Assembly (NCBI RefSeq): GCF_001544755.2
Contig: NZ_FCOF02000053.1
Location: forward strand, 1 to 38,524
DNA length: 38,524 nt
Source: Caballeronia catudaia
GTDB lineage: Bacteria > Pseudomonadota > Gammaproteobacteria > Burkholderiales > Burkholderiaceae
Direction of reading: 5' to 3'
Positions 33,631 to 38,524 of the stretch are shown here, piece by piece (positions within the stretch are counted from its first letter, which is position 1; each line of letters starts with the position of its first letter). The notes beneath the pieces were generated by a model that saw nothing but the letters and a program-made list of their open reading frames with translations, did no database searches and was not told the origin of the DNA. Made by a program: the position numbers and the translations under genes.

Positions 33631-33647
33631 GTTTTGAGCATTGAAAC
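33631..33647. promoter_or_regulatory. IclR-type operator candidate, copy 6 (unit H)
   Basis: GTTTT-GAGCATT-GAAAC, one mismatch from the 5-7-5 repeat. The same bases also form longer arms TTGGTTT (33628-33634) and AAACCAA (33644-33650). It lies 143 bases before the acyl-CoA synthetase start. Confidence 0.45.
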
Positions 33648-33718
33648 CAAAACTCCCCGCACGTTGCCACATCGAGCGAAACAGCCACGTCTTCGCATAT
33701 CACCCTTAGCTGGTATTG

Positions 33719-33735
33719 GTTCCGATGAATGGAAC
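33719..33735. promoter_or_regulatory. IclR-type operator candidate, copy 7 (units H/I)
   Basis: GTTCC-GATGAAT-GGAAC, perfect 5-7-5 inverted repeat. Read leftward it is GTTCCATTCATCGGAAC, with the same nine central bases (CATTCATCG) as copy 4. A half-site GTTTT lies 19 bases upstream on that strand. It is 120 bases before the bicupin start. Confidence 0.7.
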
Positions 33736-33854
33736 TCATGCTACTTACTAAAACCGTGATAGGATGCACTTGTGATCGCTGGAGCTGCCGACGAGCCGAG
33801 ATCCATTCGACACACCGACCCTGCAGGCAGTGGTAAGACACAAGGAGATTTCTG

Positions 33855-34607
33855 ATGATTTACACACGAAGCGGCGCCGACGCTCTCGCAAATCGCAACG
33901 TCGTGGTTTCGCCCGGCACGGGTAACGAACACTGGGGCACCGTCTTCTTTGGGCCTCGCAGTTCAAAAAGCGCGGGCGCTGGGCCGCAGGCGACGATGTC
34001 GGAACTCAATCCCCACGAATCCGTTGTCTCGCACTTCCACGGAGTGACGATGTTCCAATGCTTCATCGCGGGATCGGGAACCTTGGGAGCCCGCAAACAG
34101 GTTTTGGAGCCTCTGACGGTTCAATTCAAAGATCACCACACCGCTTACGGCCCGATCGTCGCCGGCCCTCAAGGGCTTTCGTTCGTCGCAATGCGCATGT
34201 ACACGGGTAATTCGGAGCCCGTGTATCTTGATAAACCCGGCTACAGGGAGCGGCTTGAACCGAGCAAGCGGCGCCACCTCACGTCAGAGCCTGTTCGTTT
34301 TTCTATCGAACCAGTGCTTGCAGCAAGAAAGGAGGCAGTTTGGGAGACGTTGCTCGAAGACTCGAGTGACGGCATGCATGCCCAGGTCGTTCGCCTCGGC
34401 GCAGGTATGAGCGTCCCCGGACCCGATCCGAAAGCAGCGGCCGGCTATTACATATTCGTCGGGAACGGCACTTTGTTGCACAACGACGAAGAGCTGCCGC
34501 TGTGGTCGATGGTCGTGGTGGAACCGAGCGAGGAGAAGTTCGACATCCGGGCGGGCGATAAAGGTCTGGAAGCGCTGGTCCTGCAGTACCCGCGTGAGGA
34601 ACGATAA
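33855..34607 (+). CDS. Bicupin-like protein of unknown reaction
   Basis: A 250-residue protein with two cupin-like halves. The first half keeps metal-ligand candidates His60 and His62 (VVSHFHGV), Gln68 and His94/His95 (FKDHHTAYGP). The second half (about 150-245) has the beta-barrel rhythm (AGMSVPGPD, GYYIFVGNGTLLHNDEELPLWSMVVVEPSE) but no clear histidine cluster. Start ATG 33855 has AAGGAG seven bases upstream. It diverges from the acyl-CoA synthetase operon and shares operator copy 7 with it, so it is probably part of the regulon. Cupins in catabolic clusters are often dioxygenases, isomerases or hydrolases; the family alone does not settle which. Confidence 0.82.
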   Translation: MIYTRSGADALANRNVVVSPGTGNEHWGTVFFGPRSSKSAGAGPQATMSELNPHESVVSHFHGVTMFQCFIAGSGTLGARKQVLEPLTVQFKDHHTAYGPIVAGPQGLSFVAMRMYTGNSEPVYLDKPGYRERLEPSKRRHLTSEPVRFSIEPVLAARKEAVWETLLEDSSDGMHAQVVRLGAGMSVPGPDPKAAAGYYIFVGNGTLLHNDEELPLWSMVVVEPSEEKFDIRAGDKGLEALVLQYPREER

Positions 34608-34919
34608 GCTAAGTCGGATTTGCGCCCCTGCTTCCTCAGGCGGGGGCCGTACTCCCGGCCTTACGACGCGAGCAGTAATTCGGATCACACCATTTTCAGT
34701 GGCTTTCGATTACAAGGACATGGTCTGCTCCCGGCACGTTCCATGACTTCGACGCTCCAGTCGGCCTTCGGCGGCGACTACCTCAACGTCGACACAGGTC
34801 ATCGCCCGCCTCATAAAGTGCTTCTCTTCTTGCATTCCAGCTGCGCCACGGCAGAACGCCGCTCTGTGCTCATCTCCCCGACGCCGACGTCACCGATTCG
34901 ATAACCGAAACAGCATCTG
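34608..34919. other. Gap between bicupin and MdtD-like gene
   Basis: 312 bases with no supportable gene. A + strand frame at 34620-34904 has no family resemblance. No operator copy or clear terminator was found. Confidence 0.45.
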
Positions 34920-36374
34920 ATGAGCGATAACTCGATTGGCTCACAAACGGCCGAGCTCGACAAAGCAACCGCACGAAAAGTCACAATGACACTGTGGCTA
35001 GTTGCAACCGGCTTTTTCATGCAGACGCTCGACACGACGATCGTCAACACCGCATTGCCTTCGATTGCTCACAGTCTCGGAGAAGCTCCGCTCCACATGC
35101 AATCCGTGGTGATTGCTTACTCGCTGACAATGGCGCTTGTGATTCCCGCATCGGGGTTTCTAGCGGACCGATTTGGAACGCGTAAAGTATTCCTCGCTGC
35201 GATCATCATCTTTACCGTCGGCTCTTTGATGTGCGCAAACTCCCGTGCGCTATGGCAGTTGGTGTCTGCGCGAGTCGTTCAAGGAGTGGGGGGTGCGATG
35301 CTGCTGCCGGTTGGACGGCTGGCAATATTACGCAATTTTCCACGGGAACGATACCTGCCCGCATTGAGTTCGCTAGCAGTCCTTGGACTAGTGGGTCCGC
35401 TGCTCGGCCCGACCCTGGGCGGATGGCTTACTGACGTCGCCTCTTGGCATTGGATATTCCTCATCAACGTACCAATCGGCGCAATCGGCTGCATCGGATG
35501 CTTTTTTTTCATGGTCGGGAAGCCCCAGCCAACTGTGACGCGATTTGACTTCAAGGGATATATTCTTCTAGTGCTCGCCATGCTGTCGCTAACCATCGCG
35601 CTAGATGGACTTGCGGAGCTCGGCCTACAACGAGCCTCCGTATTGGTTTTGCTAATCTTGGCATTCGCGTTCCTCGTATCCTATGCGCTGCACTCCACAG
35701 ATAATCCCGCGTCGCTTCTCCCGCTGACCCTACTCCAAATCCCAACATTCAAGATCGGTCTTCTTGGGAACCTGTTTGCTCGCATCGGCGGCGGAGCGAT
35801 GCCATACTTGCTCCCGCTGTTCTTGCAAGTGGCTCTTGGATACACACCATTTCATGCGGGCTTGATGATGCTACCCGTGGCAGCAGCTGGAATCGCGTCA
35901 AAACGAGTCATCGTTGCGATGATTACAGCGTATGGCTACCGTACGGTCCTTGTCTCCAATACAGTTCTTGCAGGACTGAGCATGGCGAGCTTCGCCTTCG
36001 TTGACCCGCAGCAGCCGCTATGGGTCCGACTCCTACAACTTGCGTTCTTTGGCGCGGTCAATTCAAACCAATTTACTGCGATGAATGCGCTTACCTTGAA
36101 GGACTTGGATACTGTCGGCGCAAGCAGTGGCAATAGTCTGTTCTCGCTCACTCAAATGCTATCCATGAGCCTTGGGGTGACAGTGGCGGGCGCGATGCTA
36201 GCGATGTTTGGAAACGTATTTTCAAAGCATCTGCAGCCTCAAGCTCTACCCGTGTTTCATTCTACCTTCGTGTGCGTCGGGTTAATCACGATGTCATCTG
36301 CTTTCATTTTTGCCCAGTTAGCGTCCGACACGAGAGGCATCGACGCCCGGAAGACCAACGCGGTCGAAGACTAG
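34920..36374 (+). CDS. MdtD-like MFS exporter (DHA2 type)
   Basis: A 484-residue inner-membrane drug:proton antiporter of the DHA2 (14-helix) group, closely resembling E. coli MdtD in the stretches I can recall: FFMQTLDTTIVNTALPSIAHSLGE, LARVVQGVGG-type motif (SARVVQGVGGAMLLPVGRLAILR), GPLLGPTLGGWLTDVASWHWIFLINVPIG (antiporter motif C), TPFHAGLMMLPVAAAG, and ASSGNSLFSLTQMLSMSLGVTVAG near the C-terminus. The ATG at 34920 has no good ribosome site, but the frame is intact from there. It follows the bicupin by 312 bases with no operator of its own. It may export a toxic intermediate or be unrelated to the pathway. Confidence 0.9.
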   Translation: MSDNSIGSQTAELDKATARKVTMTLWLVATGFFMQTLDTTIVNTALPSIAHSLGEAPLHMQSVVIAYSLTMALVIPASGFLADRFGTRKVFLAAIIIFTVGSLMCANSRALWQLVSARVVQGVGGAMLLPVGRLAILRNFPRERYLPALSSLAVLGLVGPLLGPTLGGWLTDVASWHWIFLINVPIGAIGCIGCFFFMVGKPQPTVTRFDFKGYILLVLAMLSLTIALDGLAELGLQRASVLVLLILAFAFLVSYALHSTDNPASLLPLTLLQIPTFKIGLLGNLFARIGGGAMPYLLPLFLQVALGYTPFHAGLMMLPVAAAGIASKRVIVAMITAYGYRTVLVSNTVLAGLSMASFAFVDPQQPLWVRLLQLAFFGAVNSNQFTAMNALTLKDLDTVGASSGNSLFSLTQMLSMSLGVTVAGAMLAMFGNVFSKHLQPQALPVFHSTFVCVGLITMSSAFIFAQLASDTRGIDARKTNAVED

Positions 36375-37773
36375 ACTGTCACACCCCCTGGTTGCACGTA
36401 CGAGGCGTCCAGCCGCCATTGATCCGCGCACTGTATTGCCCTGCCGATTTAACTGCGACCGGCAATCGAGTAAGGAGCCCGTCGGCGCACGGGTGGTTTC
36501 AAGAGACTTGATTGTCACTGGTTGGAGGCGAGCCCGTGATAATTCGCTGTTCCGGAATCGGCATGAGGTGCTATCTGGCACCCCTCACCCGCTATTGACT
36601 TTGGGCTTGCCACACCCGTGCCCTCTCAATTTGCCCGCCGAAGAGGCGGGCGTTCTTTTTCGAGGTGGCCGGGGCTGTGACCAGAGCCTCACCGTGCTGC
36701 ATTCGTGCACCTGCAAATCGACGAGCAGCCCGCGCTAACCGACCGCATCGGCGCCCAGCATCGACATTTTGTGCGTCATCTCACTCTCCAGGATCGCGAT
36801 TGCGCGAAGAATGCCAGTTTCGGCCGCAGTCGCCTCTCCATATTCGAACAGTCTGCCAACAAGAATCACACGATTCACCGAGCGCATGCCTCATCAGCCC
36901 TTCGTCACCATGCCGGAAGCCACCATCGATCATCGCCGTGCAGCAAAAGACGGCAGCAACGACGACTTTGGGTAGCGCTCGCAAGGACGCGAGCGCGCCG
37001 TCGTTCCCCGAAATGACTCGACACGAACGCACCATCGACTTCGAAATTGCGCGTGCGGCGTATATCATCCAACCTGGATGCCCGTTCACAACGAGCGGTC
37101 GCTGCCAGAAATCGCAGATCAACTATAGGTGATCCCGGTCATCGCGGCTGAACGCTGTGCAGGCATCCGGCGAACTGATTGCCCGACTTTGGGGCGGCAG
37201 GTAATTTGTCGCGAGACCCGGCCTGTGCGGTCCTGTGACAGCATCTATCCACAACGTGCCCACAGCCCGACGCTTCTTGTGCGATACCTCGAGCGCCATG
37301 AATATGACAGTGCCCTGGTAGATTGCGAACGGCGCTATTCCAACCGGACGAAAGCTTGCGGGGGCGGCGAAGTCTGAGCGTACATGACAGGAAGAACGCT
37401 GTGCGCTGGGTTGACGAGAAGGCCAGTGCCGATCAACCGGTAAGTCGGCGCCTTCGTTCCATTCCGTGAGACGCGACTTCGGGAACTGCACAGGAGTTGA
37501 TTCGGAAGGCGGTCTGTTGAGCAGGCGTTCCATCACGAGACCATGCTGAACAATCAGTCCCGTAGAAGGCAACACGCCCGAAGCTCCGTGGAAATAGTCG
37601 CACGGAGCTCTTGACGTTTCGAAAGAGCCTTGCGAAGAGCAGCGCACACCACCGTGAGATAGGGCCGCTGCAACGGCGCACCGCTATTCACCGGCAGACG
37701 TCGTACTCGACACCTTACTATCGACATTGCGTGGAACGAATTGGAGGTTTGATTATGGCGATTTTTGACTCCG
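36375..37773. other. Decayed 1.4 kb region without recognisable genes
   Basis: No frame here matches a family I know. The longest (37123-37647, -) lacks a ribosome site and shows no fold-like pattern. A terminator hairpin lies at 36633-36660. Near 37742 a strong GGAGG site and ATG (37755, +) lead into a frame of about 50 codons that is wholly antisense to the rubredoxin, which looks like the orphaned 5' end of a lost gene. Together with the IS remnant nearby this suggests past deletions. Confidence 0.5.
36633..36660 (+). terminator. Intrinsic terminator
   Basis: GCCCGCC pairs with GGCGGGC around the loop GAAGA, followed by GTTCTTTTT. This is a standard stem plus T-run on the + strand, 258 bases after the MdtD-like stop. 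Confidence 0.75.
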
Positions 37774-37980
37774 TCAGATCTCGACCATTTCAAAATCGCC
37801 TTTCGTCGCCGAGCACTCGGGACATACCCAATCTTCCGGAATGTCCTCCCAACGCGTACCGGGCGCGATCCCTTCGCTTGGCAGGCCTTCAGCCTCGTCA
37901 TACGTGAATCCGCACAGAAGGCATTGCCAAACCTTGAATTCACGAATCTCGGTACTTTGTCCTTCGTTTTCAGCTGTCAT
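37774..37980 (-). CDS. Rubredoxin, second copy
   Basis: A 68-residue rubredoxin with WQCLLCGFTYDEAEG and WVCPECSATKGDFEMVEI, GTRWEDIP between them, and a short acidic lead. ATG 37980 has GAGG seven bases upstream. It is closely similar to the rubredoxin at 14357 through the whole iron-binding domain, but the N-terminal tails differ. It stands alone beside a decayed region and a transposase, with no oxygenase or reductase adjacent. Probably an electron carrier for an oxygenase elsewhere in the genome. Confidence 0.93.
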   Translation of the reverse strand: MTAENEGQSTEIREFKVWQCLLCGFTYDEAEGLPSEGIAPGTRWEDIPEDWVCPECSATKGDFEMVEI

Positions 37981-38161
37981 ATCATTGCCTCGCAACTCGG
38001 TTCGACGAGCGCCTGGAACTAACTTTGTGTCGCTGCCGCGCGTTCGCGACTGCGAGAACCAAATCCGTTTCGATGGATCTTACTTAGTCAGAGCTGCAAA
38101 ATTCGATTTCCTTCGCAGGCGTTTAAGGGCGGTCGATCTGGTGCCGTTGTACGTTCCAAGC

Positions 38162-38524
38162 TCAAGCAGTTGTGCGGGGCGTGAGCAACGGTCGCCGAGA
38201 AACGTCAGGCGGGCAGCGCAGCCACGCGAGTACAAACAATACGGGTCCAAGCCCCAGACGGACAATGGCACGCAACAACCAGCGTAGGTTATAACCCGCC
38301 GCGCACAACACGGCGTGCAATGCGTCTCCAGTTTGTCCTTTTAGCCAACAGCGCTGCATGCCATGGTCCTGCTTCACGTGTCCGATGATCGGTTCTATCG
38401 CCTGGCGGCGTTTTAGCCACTTTCGCTGTGTACTGCTTAGAGTCTTGTGTTTACCTCGATGAATCAACTGCACCGGGGCGATATCGGCATCAACCCCGCG
38501 AAACCCGAGGTCGGCCAGCACGGT
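38162..38524 (-). CDS. IS5-family transposase, C-terminal part cut by window edge
   Basis: The visible 121 codons are the end of an IS5-group transposase: LADLGFRGVDAD, IHRGKHKTLSSTQRKWLKRRQAIEPIIGHVKQDHGMQRCWLKG with the third acidic catalytic residue in IEPIIGH, then DALHAVLCAAGYNLRWLLRAI. The frame stays open to base 38524, so the start lies outside. I could not identify the element's terminal inverted repeat in the roughly 180 bases after the stop. Confidence 0.88.
   Translation of the reverse strand, partial: TVLADLGFRGVDADIAPVQLIHRGKHKTLSSTQRKWLKRRQAIEPIIGHVKQDHGMQRCWLKGQTGDALHAVLCAAGYNLRWLLRAIVRLGLGPVLFVLAWLRCPPDVSRRPLLTPRTTA

Larger units (their letters stand above)
33489..33854. other. 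Divergent promoter region, units H and I
   Basis: 366 bases holding operator copies 6 and 7. On the leftward strand a TATCAC element (33756-33761) stands 26 bases before copy 7 and is followed by GGTTTTA, echoing the arrangement in front of the thiolase operon. No gene is supportable here. Confidence 0.6.

Noticed and set aside
37123..37647. Leftward 174-codon frame in the decayed region
   Set aside because: No ribosome site or recognisable fold. A frameshifted pseudogene is possible, but I could not name a parent family.
1..38524. CRISPR arrays, tRNA and rRNA genes
   Set aside because: No regularly spaced direct repeats, no cloverleaf candidates and no rRNA-like stretches were seen by eye.

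Overview
The window looks like chromosomal accessory DNA from a betaproteobacterium, probably Burkholderiales (Paraburkholderia, Caballeronia or Cupriavidus-like). The clues are two Bug-family solute receptors, a TctAB/TcuAB set, a short conserved-looking protein of the kind seen in Burkholderia relatives, an IS5-type transposase and moderately high GC. This placement is inference from gene families, not from a marker gene. No rRNA, tRNA or CRISPR array was seen.

Nearly everything is catabolic. From left to right: (A) a leftward operon of MmgE/PrpD protein, Bug receptor, two-part beta-hydroxyacid dehydrogenase and aldehyde dehydrogenase (6021 to 291). (B) A leftward operon of MFS carboxylate permease, a second two-part dehydrogenase and a COG3618 amidohydrolase/lactonase (11196 to 6717). 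(C) A divergent rightward pair, a third dehydrogenase and a second Bug receptor (11727-14141). (D) A rubredoxin (leftward) facing a thiolase, DUF35 protein and beta-propeller lactonase operon (14357-17793). (E/F) A leftward SDR diverging from a CapA-like protein plus a divergent SDR (17832-20901). An IclR regulator follows (20925-21686). (G) tcuA, tcuB, tctB and tctA, leftward (27513 to 22461). (H) A leftward operon of ADP-forming acyl-CoA synthetase, 2Fe-2S flavin reductase and two enoyl-CoA hydratase-family proteins (33488 to 28618). (I) A divergent bicupin and an MdtD-like exporter (33855-36374). A decayed 1.4 kb stretch, a second rubredoxin and a truncated IS5-family transposase close the window.

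The most striking observation is a 17-base operator-like inverted repeat, roughly GTTYC-N7-GRAAC. Seven copies lie only in the promoter regions of units A, B/C, D, E/F and H/I. Several also carry a third half-site 18-19 bases upstream, a layout known for the IclR-family regulators PcaU and PobR. The only regulator in the window is an IclR protein, so these dispersed units are probably one regulon. Units G and iclR itself show no good copy.

Taken together the genes suggest uptake of a carboxylate (MFS permease, Bug receptors), CoA activation (ADP-forming ligase), beta-oxidation-like steps (hydratases, SDRs, thiolase), several hydroxyacid or semialdehyde oxidations, and lactone opening. A 2Fe-2S reductase and two rubredoxins hint at an oxygenase that is not in this window. 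The substrate cannot be read from the sequence. A second theme is repeated use of protein halves with dead active sites: all three beta-hydroxyacid dehydrogenases carry an extra degenerate or partial copy of the fold, each in a different arrangement.
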